Shown here piece by piece: positions 12,087 through 24,700 of a stretch of DNA of 64,000 nt. The stretch comes from Cephalotus follicularis. Lineage: Eukaryota > Streptophyta > Magnoliopsida > Oxalidales > Cephalotaceae. The stretch's first letter is position 1, and each line of letters starts with the position of its first letter. Under the pieces are notes generated by a model that searched no databases, had not been told where the DNA came from, and saw nothing but the letters and a program-made list of their open reading frames with translations. The translations under genes and the position numbers were made by a program. The stretch lies in contig BDDD01000027.1 of assembly GCA_001972305.1 (NCBI GenBank), forward strand, positions 642,415 to 706,414. The letters are read 5' to 3'.

Positions 12087-13104
12087 ATGTAAGTTGTACA
12101 AATTTAGATATCAATAAAAGGAAAAAAAAAAATCAAAACTGGTGTTCCATATTATAGTTCCAAGTTTGCAAGGGACCGGAGGTCAAATGTTCATGTCCTA
12201 AAACCTTTGAACAGCCACTGATCAACTCCCTCAGTTTTCACTTTAAGTGTCCAACCCCCAAGAGAAAGCGAAGAGAACTCGAGGTCTCCGACAGACTAAA
12301 GACTCCTTCCGAGGAGCACCCTAAAGCCTTTTTCTGAGGATCATCCAAAGACTTCCAAGGAAGCACTAAGACTCCCCAGGGAGCAAACTCTGATTGGCAA
12401 TACCATGGAAACTTGTCCAACCAGACCTAAAATCGTGACTTAAAAGGTGAAGCCATGGGAACTCGCAACGATCAAGCTCGTCGGACTAAGCACTTTAATA
12501 TAAGTGTCCCTATGTGGACTGCAAGCTCAGCCGACCTGTCCTAAAAACCTAATGGGTCAGACGATACCCTGCTCGGCAAGCCCATAGGAACTTGTCCAAG
12601 CAGACCAAGACCTTAGTCTACGAATACAGAAGAACTCGTAAAGACAAGGTTAAGGTTAAGTATTTTTGAAGTGTCCTACGAGGACTGCCAAGCTTAAGGG
12701 ATCTCATCTACAAAGAGTTGATGATTTGGAGCTAAGTTAAAATTCCTAAGGGAATTATCAACACATGTATATACGCAAAGCTCAAACACACAGTGCGAGA
12801 AACCAACCAAAGATAAGATCCGAGAACACAAAAGGTCCTTATTTAATATCTTTGATAAGTTACTCAAGTGCTATCCAACCAGGACTATAAAGCCCAAGTG
12901 TCTACTTCTACGAGAAGTCAGAGGTCCAAGTGAATGCAAAAATTCCTAAGGGAATTGTAAACATACATGCCAAGTACAAACACATCAAGCTCGCAATGCA
13001 AAAAGGTTCTTCCTTTTCATTTATACTTAAAAAGGAGTTTACAAATACAAGAGAAGTCAAAAAAACTATTACAAAATAAAAGAAAAAAAGCTAGCCTACA
13101 AAAA
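12087..13104. other. Spacer between pol and the antisense gene
   Basis: Non-coding element sequence where gag-pol and the antisense gene converge tail to tail. It has repeated short words such as TCCTAAGGGAATT(A/G)T (near 12743 and 12945) and GGAACT(T/C)G. An A-rich tract at about 12119-12132 follows the pol stop. No ORF of note. Confidence 0.5.
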
Positions 13105-15525
13105 CTAAATAGTGGGGGGAGCTTCAGGAGAAGGTTCGTCTTTTGGAGGAGGAGGAACAAAAGGTCCAGTCGGAGGAGGTTGAGGAGTGATAAGATCCGA
13201 GGAGGAAGCCAACGAAGATGAGGCCATCACAGGATTCGACAAAGGAATGGTCGCCACAGTTGACCCATCTCCTCCAGCCTCACTTCCTTGGCCGACTACA
13301 GCTTCAGGAGCAGGCAGGATTTCCCCTTCCTCTTCCACGGCCCCTACGCCAGCTCTTCCTTCCAAGGCTTCTTCAACCTTCACCTCCTCGGCTTCATAAC
13401 CGTCAGGATAGTAGTCGAAAGCCTTGGCAGCCAAGCAGTAGGCAACCTTGTCCAAGGGGACCTCGGGATGAAGAGCCTTAACCCAGTTCCTGCAAGTATA
13501 GAACCCCCGACGGTAGTACTCGGCAGATTCCTTGAAGACTTCGTCAGCAAAGGCATCTAAAGCCTTGTAATCTTCCACGGAGGCCTCCGTCAAGGTCTGG
13601 AATCCATCCGAGGACTTAAATTCCGTAAGGGCGTCCTACACTTCCTTAGCCTTCCTCTCCTCCTGTTTCCAGACATAATCCTCATGCTTCTTCTGCAGAG
13701 CCCGGTACTGGTTGCCGACCTTGGAGAGGTCCTTTATCATTTGGTCCCTCTCCAAGACAGCTTTGTTTCTCTCCTCCACTGTTGACTCTTGGGCCTTAAG
13801 GACTTCCTCAAGCTGAGCCTTGGCCATGCGAGAGGTCTCCATCTCTACCATCATCTCCTCGCTTGCCTTGTCATACCTCTCCAAGATGATCGAGAAATTC
13901 TCGACCAAGAGGTGATGATCATTTAGAGCCTGCAAAGAAGACACAGGAATAAGAACGGAAAGTACATAAGAATGTAAAGCACACAAGAAGAGGATCTCCC
14001 TCTACCTCGAAATGGCTCCGCAGGGAGTTATGGATTATGTCCTTATTGGTCCAGTCCTTCCTCTCTTTCAGCTAGTCAGGGAAGAGGCACAGAGAGCTAA
14101 GAGCGAATGGCACCCCAAGGGTATCCAAGCTGGAGGACTCATTCCCAACCCCCTCCAACTCTTCGATCATCTTCTCTGCATCCCGAGGAGGAGGCAGGAT
14201 GATGGGGTTGTTAGAGGTCCTGCCGAGAGCAGACTCCACCTCGGTCTCGAACACATACTTCCCCTTTTTGCTTTGGGGATGAGGAGGAGCACCAGAGGAA
14301 CGCCCTCCAGCAGGACGCTTGGCTCCCTTCTCCTTGGCTGCCGTTGCAGCCTTCTTCATTTTCTTGGCCCCCTCGGTGGCGGCCTTTGCCCTCTGCCTGG
14401 CCCCCTCGACAACATCTTTTTCCTTTTGCTTTGCTGCTTCCGCGGTAGCCTTCTGCTTATTTGCTTCCATAGAGGAAGGCTTGGTGATCTTAGTAGCAGC
14501 GAAGAGAGCGTCGAATCCTCGTCGAGAAGCCATTGCTACATGAAAAATAGGTAAGTCAAGAACATGACAATAAACAGTAAGACAATAGAAGAAATACGAA
14601 GACAAGAAACTGGAGGAGACGAGAGCTTTATACAGTTTTCCCCCATTTCTTGGGGCATGAATTTATCTGGGGATCCCCCACCCCCTGAGGTGTCCTCGAC
14701 ATCTGCCGAGTATGATCCTCGGATGGGAACTACACTCAACCCGGCTCGGAGCAGACGATCCTCAACCACAGTAGAGTTCACCTCCTCAGGCTCTAAGCGC
14801 AAAAGTTTACCAAGGTCCACGTTCTCTGCCGATGTCAGAGGGGATCTCCTGTTAAGGCGTGTAGTTTCCATGGAGTCGCACCAGGCAGGGGGGGTGAACC
14901 CCTCAAAATTTTTTATGAGGAAGTATCTCCTCCTCCAGTTTTTGATGGATTTAGTAGGGTTCAAAAGAAATTTCTTCACACCAGGGCGGGACTTGAAGAA
15001 ATAGCCACGCTTTCCTGGCGAAGAGGAGAGGACATGGAATTCTTTGAATAGTCCTACTATCGCAGCCACCTTGGACTCTAGACACCTAACTAAGAAGCCT
15101 ATAATAAAGCTCCAAGATTGAGGTTGGAGGAGAGAAGGATGGAGATGAAATGTCTCCAAGACCGAGAGAGCAAAAGAGGGCACCGGGACCCTCAAACCAT
15201 GAGAGAGCGCGCCTTCAAAGATAGCGAAGAGGCCCTCCTTACTCTCAGTGACCAGCCGAGGATCCGAGGGGAGACTTAACCTCAACCCAATAGGGAAATT
15301 GTATTTGCGAGAAAGTTCTAGTACCTCATCGCAAGAAAGAGTACTGACACCAAAGCAATCTGGGGCAAGGGTGTCAGCCTCGGTGATGGGAACAACATGG
15401 TCACCCACCGCAGCCCCTAGGCTGCCTTCAGAGGAAAGGGGACTTTCGGTGGTAGGAACCACCATGGCTAGGGGTTCGACTTCTAAAGGAGGAGAAGGCC
15501 TAGCCGTCTGTTTAGTTCTAGCCAT
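13105..15525 (-). CDS. Antisense spliced gene: H3-tail-mimic N-terminus plus Transposase_28-like domain
   Basis: Three exons, 14634-15525, 14006-14535 and 13105-13929, join through GT-AG introns (98 and 76 nt) into exactly 749 codons in one frame, interrupted by in-frame TAGs at 14072 and 13636. The protein starts MARTKQTARPSPPLE; its first nine residues equal those of histone H3. Residues about 55-230 match the plant 'putative gypsy type transposon' family (Transposase_28-like), e.g. FEGALSHGLRVPVPSFALSV, LQPQSWSFIIGFLVRCLES and SPGKRGYFFKSR. Exon 2 is Lys/Ala-rich and basic, with KSKKGK-type nuclear-localisation-like stretches. Exon 3 is a charged coiled coil, then YYRRGFYTCRNW, then an acidic and Pro-rich tail. 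The function is unknown. A nuclear role is inferred from the tail and basic region. Stops may mean a dying copy. Confidence 0.85.
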
Positions 15526-15604
15526 CTATTTGGACACAAAAAAAGAGAAGAAGCTAGGGAAGACTCAGATTCAACTTAGAGCAACAAGGAGACGGGTAAC
15601 TTAC
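15526..15604 (-). other. 5'UTR leader intron of the antisense gene
   Basis: On the minus strand TTTTTG|GTAAGTT opens and CCAAATAG|ATGGC closes a 79-nt candidate intron directly before the start codon. The element 2 gene has a 73-nt intron at the equivalent place (58297-58369), which supports both. Confidence 0.6.
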
Positions 15605-15731
15605 CAAAAACTTTGATGAAAGAGTTACAGGGAGATGGAGATTGAGGGTACTGTAGATGTTAGGAGCTCTCAACGATAATGTAAAGAAGGAAGTTTGAAG
15701 GAGTAAAAGGTTGGTATAGTGAAGTAGAAAT

Positions 15732-15741
15732 CCTTTTATAG
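15732..15741 (-). promoter_or_regulatory. TATA box of the antisense gene
   Basis: CTATAAAAGG on the minus strand lies about 205 bp above the ATG. Transcription would start near 15705. Element 2 has TTTAAATAC at a matching distance. Confidence 0.6.
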
Positions 15742-16154
15742 GCCCATAGCTTGGATCCTGGCCCTCCACCTCACTCAGATCCAACAGTTGAGGAGTGAAC
15801 CATCAAATCAGACGCGGGAGACAAAACCGTCAAATCAGACGTGAGAGACGAAGAGACAGAGGCGGGAAATGCTCTGTTTATGTCATGTGTAAGTCGTGTT
15901 CAATACGCTACTTAAATGCAAATGATTTGGGCTTGTGACACGAGGCCCGTTAGCAGAGATGGACCCAGGCAGAGGCCAGCTTCAATCCTCTGCTAAGACG
16001 AGTTTGTTTTTGTGCCAGAGGACCCCTAAAAGCCACACTATTGGGCCTCAGTTCTTTCACATATGGAAAAGCCTACATGAAGTTTCCAGGAGTTCGGCCC
16101 GAGTCAATACTCTCAACTCTGTTCCTCTTCCTCTGACCACGGTCAGAGAAGAAG
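15742..16154. other. Upstream region of antisense gene, next to 3' LTR
   Basis: Non-coding. It contains two near copies of (A/C)AAATCAGACG(C/T)G(G/A)GAGAC at about 15804-15855, directly repeated upstream of the antisense TATA box, which could be regulatory. Confidence 0.4.
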
Positions 16155-16169
16155 GACCATGGGGGCATA
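16155..16169 (+). promoter_or_regulatory. Polypurine tract of element 1
   Basis: GGACCATGGGGGCA immediately precedes the 3' LTR. It corresponds to the primer site for plus-strand synthesis. Element 2 has TATGCCCCCTGATCC (reverse complement) at the same place. Confidence 0.65.
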
Positions 16170-17043
16170 TGATATGGGAAAAATTAAATTATACCAAGAA
16201 CGACATGTGTCCTCCGCAGACATAGCCAAGTGTCCAAGGGTCTTGAAGTCTGTATGGATACTGGTCAGAGGAGGCTTATCAAGCCCTGGAAGGAGAAGCA
16301 TGGAGACATCATCCTCGGCACTGGTGCCGAGGAACTCCCCACTAGTGGTGTTTTAGAATCCACCCTCCTCGGCACAAGGGTCGAGGACCTCTTTTCCAAC
16401 ATTGGAGCCGAGGACCAAGCCAAAGGTCTTCCTCCTCAACTGCACTATAGCAGACACCTTCCTCGGCAGCTTGGCAGAGGGCCTACTATTTCAGGCGTTA
16501 GCCCTAGGAGAAGCCATGGAACTTGAAGACCTTGAAGTGGATAAATACCAATATAATCTATCCCTTCTCGCCCTCGGCAGGACAGGGCCATGAAATCAGC
16601 TTACTTTTCAGGGATTCATCTCTTCCAAATAAGGAAGATGAGGTATAGTAAACTGCCTACAAGGAAGGTAACGACAAATCAGGTGGAGATAAGGGAAATC
16701 TCGATATCCTCGGAATTTCCTTAGGGGACAGCTATCACCTCCACATTTCACGCTCAGGCAGTTACGCTCCTACACTATAAATACTAGTTCAACAATCAGA
16801 ACAAAGGTCAACCATTTTTACTCTAAAAGAACCTTGTTTTCTCTGTGCGAAGGCCTAACTTGAGTCTCAGAGTGTCCCCGGGAGAACAACCTCCTAGACC
16901 TTCAACGTGTTTGCTCTTCTGTGTAGGGAAAACATTCATAGCCATTTTCTACCTTCATCTCGGAGTATTGATACCGCGTTTCCCTAAACAAATCAAGCCC
17001 TTACACATGGGGTACTGTTGAGGAAAGAATTTCTGTATCAACA
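16170..17043 (+). repeat. 3' LTR of Tat-like element 1
   Basis: 874 bp, collinear with the 5' LTR at 6636-7511 with scattered substitutions and a few short indels, ending TATCAACA before the CTTTG duplication. Confidence 0.93.
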
Positions 17044-17048
17044 CTTTG

Positions 17049-18714
17049 GTTGGGGGAAATAATAAAAAGAATATGTATTTGCACATTATCTTACTGCTAC
17101 TCACGATTCATGCAGAATCTAAGTCAAATAAATATACTCATATATATACTTGGGGATACAATCAAGTACGGCTTCTGGTACGACATCGTATAGTGATAGC
17201 GATTGGACTGGATCAGTGGATGACGTTACGCATTTACACTGGATTCTGGATGTTTCTTATTGGCATCAAAGAAGTAAGATATTGGATGATATTGCAGACT
17301 TCTTTTGGTAAAATTTGAAATTAGGAGAAAAGAAACTTTCTTATTAGTTTCATATACATGGGAAAGAGCAGAATGTTTAACTATCAGTGTAGACGGTGAA
17401 TCAAACTTAGGTGTTTCAAATTTTCATCCATAATTTATTTTTGTAAATCTACCCGTTAAATTTAATAATTCATATATTTATAGATCATTTATAAAAAAAT
17501 TTAACGAAAGATTTATAAAATGAATCATTACATCGTTCTTTATCGATTCATCACTTAAACTTGATCAGTGATCTACAATATTCATTGAGGTAGAGTAGAT
17601 CGATGATCTTGGTCGATATAAAGAAATGAATCCTCTCAATTTCTCTCTCAAATTTTATAAATTTTCAATTTCATTTTATGAATTCAATGGTTAAATTTGA
17701 TATTCTATCTATTTAAATCATGCATACCGATTTATAATCTAATATCTAGAGATATGTTATTGAATAAATAATTTTTTAACCATATATAGAGTGAAAATTA
17801 TATCATTATTGAATTTATTATATGTAAATAGAATATCTATATATTTCAAAATAAAAAAATTAACTTACTTAATCTATATAGAAATAAAATCAAATCTACC
17901 AATTAGATTGATAAAATAAAATTTTATGATAGGATTAAATATTTTAACTTAAAAGTCCATCTTGGATATGCTCACTTTTGCCATTATACACGTATATTGT
18001 TCGATTACATTTCCAATAGTTCGTTGCTATAGCGAGGCCTATCGTCACGTCGACCATCGAATACGAGATTGGGCCCATTATCAAAGATTTGATGGAGTGG
18101 TCCAACTGGTTGAATTGTATGAAGATAGCTTTTTGGTCCTTTTTGATCGCTCGTTATCTGACTGAAAAAGGTGGTTCGAAAGTTTCTTTTCTCCCAGCAA
18201 ACAAAACGAGATCTAGGTTGAATTAGGTCTGAGTAATAGATTTCCTTGAACTCTTCCTTAGTCTTAGATTTCCTTTCATAGATTCTCGAACCTCCGGCAG
18301 ACAGAATCTCCATGCATGCGTTCTTTCTCTCCTCCCCTCCGCCATACATCTCTTTTTTTCTCCTATTTGATTTTTACGGAAAAAAAAAAAGTTTTCTCCG
18401 CCACGTGGTTAATATAGAATCGATGAAGCGACATTAGTGGTGTGTTTTACAACCCACGTGATTAATGAATTCCATTAGGATTCACAGTCGGGTCATACTT
18501 CCAAATATTAAAATAGTAGCTCCTATAATTGTAAATAACCAAACTATAGATAAACCCAATCACTACCAAAGGAGAAATAATTAAAAGGAAAAAGCCTTGA
18601 ATGTGGGTTTTAGGTGTTTTTTTTTCAATATATTTAAACAAATACTCACCTTCTTCTCATTCTCAAACCTCTTCCTGGTTCCAAGGAGATCATTATTACG
18701 AGAGAGAGAGAGAG
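17049..18714. other. Upstream region and probable promoter/5'UTR of LOG
   Basis: Very AT-rich. No gene recognised. A TATA-like AATATATTTAAAC at about 18627-18639 lies 75-90 bp above the LOG start codon, followed by a pyrimidine-rich leader (TTCTTCTCATTCTC) and a GA repeat ending at the ATG. A 114-codon minus-strand ORF at 18005-18349 has no recognisable domain. Confidence 0.4.
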
Positions 18715-21700
18715 ATGGAAGAGGCTAAGTCGAAATTTAGAAGGATCTGTGTGTTTTGTGGCAGCAGTTCAGGGAAAAAAACTAGCTACCAAGAAGCGGC
18801 TGTTGAATTGGGCAAGGAACTGGTAATTAACAATGGCGTTTCCTTTTTCTTCTTTCGTTTATACCCTTCTTAGAAACATAACCACTTACGATTAAAAGTA
18901 ATGAATTATATGTGGAAGGTATTGATCTACTGCTTTTGGTTTTCTTATTCCACTTTCTTCCTGTCTACGTAATCAAACACAGCTTTATTGATTTTGTCAG
19001 TTATGATTCTTGGGGCTCGATCAGTATATATATGGCTTTCTTATTTCTTTTATATTATAATGAATTTGATCCAATATGTGTTTTCAGTTGATAGTGCAGT
19101 TACATCTCTCTCTCTCTTTTCTAATTTCCTTTGTTGAGTTTTATATATCTGAGTTTAGATTGTTCTATATTGCCTGAAATGTTTTTTGCTTATTCTTAAG
19201 TTTCTCTTTCTTCTCAAAAGGGCACAATGGTGGTGTGGTTGCAACAAACAAGCTCTCGACGTGGGCTTATTATTGTTAATGCATTAGCTTAAGGAGAGAA
19301 GGTTTAGGGTTTATGTTTGGCATGAGAGAGAGAGAGAGAGCGAGAGATACTGCTAGCTGTATCCTGCCTGTCAGTTGAGCAGCCTCCTTGCATGATCTTT
19401 GTTTTTGAGATTTTTATTTTAAATAACTAATAACGTAAATATAATTATGGTCTCTCTTGGTTTTCTTTGAGAAGTATACGTGCTACTTGGTATCATGACT
19501 ACATTAAGCGTGCTTGTTTTTGCCTTGAGAACTTCCACAGAGCTTCCATGACAAACCCTCCTCCGTGATTTTTGTTTTATGGGTTCTACTATATGCGAAT
19601 TACTCGTCTTTATTTGTTGCACCCACTACACTAGTCCCTCCTCTTGTAGGGTTACATTATTAGCTGTATTAACTTATTAACAAAATAATGTTAGTTCAGA
19701 GGAATGATGATGGTTGTTTGTGACAAGTGTTAATGGGGTTTGATTTTCGATGTGTATTGAAGGTGGAGAGAAGGATTGATTTGGTTTACGGAGGTGGGAG
19801 CGTGGGATTGATGGGACTTGTTTCTCAGGCAGCTCATGATGGCGGGCGCCATGTTCTAGGGTTTGCTCTCGCTCTCTCCATCTATATGTTTATGGTTGAA
19901 TGTTTAAGTAAAATAAGTTTCAAAGACAAGGTATATTTTTTTTGACATCATTATATTAAATTCTTTTTTCTTTGCACTTTCAAAATGTGGTTTGCCTTGA
20001 ACTGTGCAACTTTCCAATTTTCTTTGATTTGTACGTCATATCAGTAAAATTATTAATGATATTTAAAAATATAATATGATGTGTATTTGTAGTTATTAAA
20101 TTTTAATCTAATAACTGAAATAAAAATTATTCTACCTACAACAATTTTAGAGGATTTAGATTCGAACTACTTAGGGCATATTTGTTACTCTCTTTGATCA
20201 TAAAGGATCAAAAATTCTGGTTACACGTATGAGTTTTGTTGATATTTTGAACATTGTAAAAGCACCAACCAGGTATGCTTTGATTAGTTGTTTGTGTGGA
20301 AGTGAAACCGCCATTTGTTCCAGGCAATGTCAGTAAACATTACACACTAGAACTTCCTATGATAATCAAAGACATTGAAAAGCGTAATAGAAAATGTATG
20401 GACTACCGAATACTTCTTGTGCGTAGACTGCCCTGCATCGATCTTATGCCCCTTGACTCTTTTTCACTCTATAAAAGGGCCACTTTTCCAGATGTCCTTT
20501 AAGGGGTGTCCAGATCAGGTCCAGGTCAATCTAAGTTGAAAGTACACTTATAAATTCAACATTTTGAGAGCATGTCGTTTGGTTTATAATCTTCAATCGT
20601 AAGAGAATGTTATATGAATGGTTATCATATGCCTTTGCATGTGCACGGACATATTATTATACAGGAGTAACATTGAGTGTGATGGTGGGTTTTGCAGGGT
20701 TATACCAAGGTCCCTCATGCCTAGAGAGGTTAGAAACTTCAAATCAAATCACTCTTTCTTTCTTTGATTTGTTTTTTCACAATGCTAAAAAAGCATGGTT
20801 ATAGTCACAGTCAAATTTGTTTCAAAAACCACGGTGGTAATAGATAGGTAACTACACAACGTAATCCCGGTGAAACTGTAAACATATCTATCAAGTCTAT
20901 TATATATCAATGTGAATCTTGTCACAATTTTGAATGTTACGAAAATCAATAATATGTTATTAGCGGCATATGACTATACATAACAAATGTATAACATATA
21001 CAATGTCATTTAACTACTGAAAAAATTAATAATTACATCAGTTTTCTTTTTTCTTCCATTCCACTTGTTAGATAATACATCATATATTATGTATTTGTTA
21101 TGCATAATCATATGCTATTAAAAACATTATTGTACTAAAATGCTATTTTTATTGTAGTGGCATCGGACTTTTGTTTTTTATCCCCAAACTTGATTCCTCT
21201 ATCACGTTAGCGATTTCACTATTCGTGCTATTATGTTTTTTAACTTATTGGTTTTCAAAAAAATAAATTTCAATTTATTTTTTTATGTTGGAAGTAAAAA
21301 GAGGGCGTTTCCTTATGGGAACATGGTGTCGTGTGCAGATAACTGGTGAGCCTGTTGGAGAAGTGAGAGCTGTATCTGATATGCACCAAAGGAAGGCGGA
21401 AATGGCACGTCAAGCTGATGCCTTCATTGCTCTCCCTGGTAAGGATTTCGTTCACTAGTATGTTATTTAATGAATTTAGTATCATGATTTGATTTCATGC
21501 ATATGTTAAGTCTCCCAAATATTTGTGGCGTCCATATGTGCTGACTTTACACACTAAAAAAAGAAAAACTCACATGCAGCTTATTATTTGGTACATCAGG
21601 TGGCTATGGAACCCTTGAAGAACTTCTGGAAGTCATTACATGGGCTCAACTTGGAATCCACCACAAACCTGTGAGAATTAATCTCTTTTTGCTGTTCTCA

Positions 21701-24700
21701 TCTATTGAGATAATGATGGAATGTCTAGACAGATATGGATATATAATTGACCACATATAGAAGTTCCACTATATCAGACGACTATATCCAAGGCAGTAAG
21801 AACTATGAAGTTAAACTAAGGCAATCAAAGAAACTACTATATAATGTTACATAGGAATTGATTGCACTTTTGGAAAAGTGAACCTTTGTGGAACTGAATT
21901 TTATTTTGCTTTCATCTGCTTATAAACAACCAGACTTCTCTTGCCTTCCGAAATGTCGTTATTTAATTATATGTTTCAACAAGTCATCAGCGGCTAGCAC
22001 CTGCATTCACATGACGTCATGTTAAGTGTTGTTGAGCTATATTTTTTATTTTTTATTTATTTCGCTTTAAAAAGTAGAGATTGTCATGTCTCCAATCTTA
22101 TATATGTGACACATCTTCCATTTTCATGTTTCTTGAGTACACATCATTCCATAATTGTGGAAATTATCAATATTGATGACACCTAATTAATCAACGCAAA
22201 TGGTTCTTCAATTGGATTCACATGGAATCATTGGGTAAGATATCCTGTTTCATGATACATCATACATGATTTGGAAAACAGATTGAGAGGGCTCCGTTTG
22301 AATAGGAGAGTTTGTGTTGCATTTTAGGTGAGGAAACATAACACTTTTTTTTTTTTTTTTTTTGTGAAAGAGGAAACAAAACCTCCAATTGTAGATGTTT
22401 TGTCTTTGTTTTTCTTAAGAATAAGGATTGCCTGCTTTTATTCTTAAATGCATTGCGACAATGAAGTCATTTTTTTGGCAGGTGGGACTCTTGAATGTGG
22501 AAGGGTACTACAATTCCTTGCTGTCTTTCCTTGATAAGGCCGTTGATGAAGGCTTTATATCGCCCACTGCACGTCGCATTATCGTGTCTGCCCCAACAGC
22601 CAAACAATTGTTTGGACAACTTGAGGTTTGTATGCCATTGCATCTCATAAGATAGTATGAGTAGAACTCTTTCATTAAGTCAAAATTACACATTATTGAC
22701 TAACATAGGCAAAAGGTTTATACTGTAATGGTGTCAATTATTTTCCTATATATAAGGTTTATACTATAATGGTGTAGGTGTCACATGGTCAAATTCGCAC
22801 CAAAATTCTCACCCGCGATGGCACTAGACTCCAGCCTAGTCTCAGCCAAAATTCCGAGTAACGCCCCTCTATAGAGGCTAATTTTAACCCGCACACAATG
22901 AGTTAAAACACAACAACAAAGCTAGAGCACGCTCATACAAATTATAGGAAAAATCTCAACATTTAGTGCCTGTTTGGTAATGCTTTTGTAACGCCCCAAA
23001 CCCCAAGGGTCAACCCCCAAGGTTTGACGCGCTACTAACAGTATCATTCATTTAATATTCAGCGGAAATTAAAACATTTCAACAATGCATGCGGAATAAA
23101 TTTAATTAACTATCCTTACGTGGATAAACCCAGTGTTATACAAAATAGTTAATAAAAGCTCTGCCACATGTCGACAGGTCAAGAAATACAATATTCAAAA
23201 TATAAATAGGTTGGTCGTCGAACTGCTGTGGAGGAGACTCACCCGGGGCTTCAATCCTCGGCTAGCTGCGTAGTTCCACCTGTACCTGACCCATTACATT
23301 AAAATGCAATGGGTCAGCAACCACTGGTCGTGTAGGAACTACAACCCACTCATGCATGGAGATGCAGATGCAGCAAGCATATGTGATGCAAATGAGAGAT
23401 GCAATATATATAACAGTATCACACAAACATAAGCCGAGGAGAATAAATGTGCATGCATATAATTCATAGTCCATAACATAATCATCATCATTATCATTTA
23501 TCCTCGGACTACTCTACTCAAACATACATGACAATCATATCAGAGGAGTCTAGTCCGGTCATCCTATGGTCATGGTCAATATACATGGTTCACCTTTGGG
23601 ATCACCTGCCCGTGGAATTCTCCTCCGGTTCACCTGCTGAGCGGTTCACCCTTTGCTCACCTGCTCGCGGTTCACCCCTTGGATCACCAGCCTTGGCGGA
23701 ATTCACCCTTAGGTTCACCATTGGAAGTTCGTCCGAGGATCACCAGCCTCGAGGTATTCAACAATTGGGTTCACCTGCCTCGACGGAATTCTCCCCAGTT
23801 GGACTCACCAGCCTGGAAACATCTTTAACATTTATAATTCATTCCTTATGTCCAACTAGAGTAAACTGCATGACACTTCCTATACAATGCTCTACGCATG
23901 CAGGTGGTATCATTTATTTATTACTACTGTCCTTTCCATACTTTTGTGCACTCAACATCTCTCCACTGGCCTCATTATTATTATTCTTTTTCATTCCCTT
24001 CCACAGCCGACATGTCAATCACACATATACATATAATACTGATTCCTTTAATGCATGGAAAAAGGCGCTGTTGGTGTACCATCTCTCATGCGTGCAAAGC
24101 CATCACGTTATGGCGCATGAGGGGCATTATTTAAGCCTTTAAAATGCATGCATGAATACACTTAAAGCCTACTCTGCTTTATTGCTACTCGGCACCTGAT
24201 TGTAGCGCCATATCACTGCGCCTTTCAGTGCTTAAAAGTGGAGAGCTCATATGTGCATATGCAAGGGCGCTACGCAGAGGACGACTTGGTGCTTTCATGG
24301 GAGCTCGGCTGGTACACTCGGACGTTGGAAGTGGAGCTCGGTATTAGTGTCCTCAGCACCTTGGACATGCAGAGGATGCAAGCAGAGAACAGTGATGTCT
24401 TCTTCTTCCTATGGACACATGCTGGCAGTGGTTGTGCACCTTACACGAACAGTAACTGCACAGCAAGTTATGGCTTCCTTGGGCGTTCACCAGTGAGGAG
24501 CTTGGGGTGCTCAGCATGTAGCAGTTACGACGTGCCACGCTGTCCTGGTGTGTCCTCGGGTATGCGAGTTAGAGGTAGCCCATGGTGGCTCCTCGGACGC
24601 GCGGCAAAGGATGGCTATGCGGCTATGGTGGAGGACAAACTCTGCAGCGCATATGGCAGAGGATGAGCTCGGTACTAGCGAACCCAGTGCCCTGGGCATG

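Larger units (their letters stand above)
6636..17043 (+). mobile_element. Complete Tat-like Ty3/gypsy LTR retrotransposon
   Basis: The element starts TGATATG and ends TATCAACA. It is bounded by CTTTG at 6631-6635 and 17044-17048, a perfect 5-bp target-site duplication. Layout: 5' LTR, primer-binding site at 7512, gag, decayed pol (reverse transcriptase, RNase H, integrase) up to 12086, a spacer, an antisense spliced gene (13105-15525), a polypurine tract and the 3' LTR. The extra gene between integrase and 3' LTR, and a second RNase H-like domain (near 10388), fit the Tat branch. Pol has several stops and a frameshift and the protease is missing, so it is not autonomous. The two LTRs are very similar, so insertion was not ancient. 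Confidence 0.93.

Noticed and set aside
18005-18349. 114-codon minus-strand ORF upstream of LOG
   Set aside because: No recognisable domain, no conserved neighbour and in AT-rich promoter DNA; not supported as a gene.
18715-18873. LOG exon 1 read through to 18873
   Set aside because: The open frame continues past the GTAATT donor at 18823, but the family sequence resumes exactly at the acceptor at 19763, so the extension is intron.
23528-24142. 204-codon plus-strand ORF rich in Ser/Pro
   Set aside because: It translates a degenerate GGTTCACC-type repeat within the LTR; no homology.
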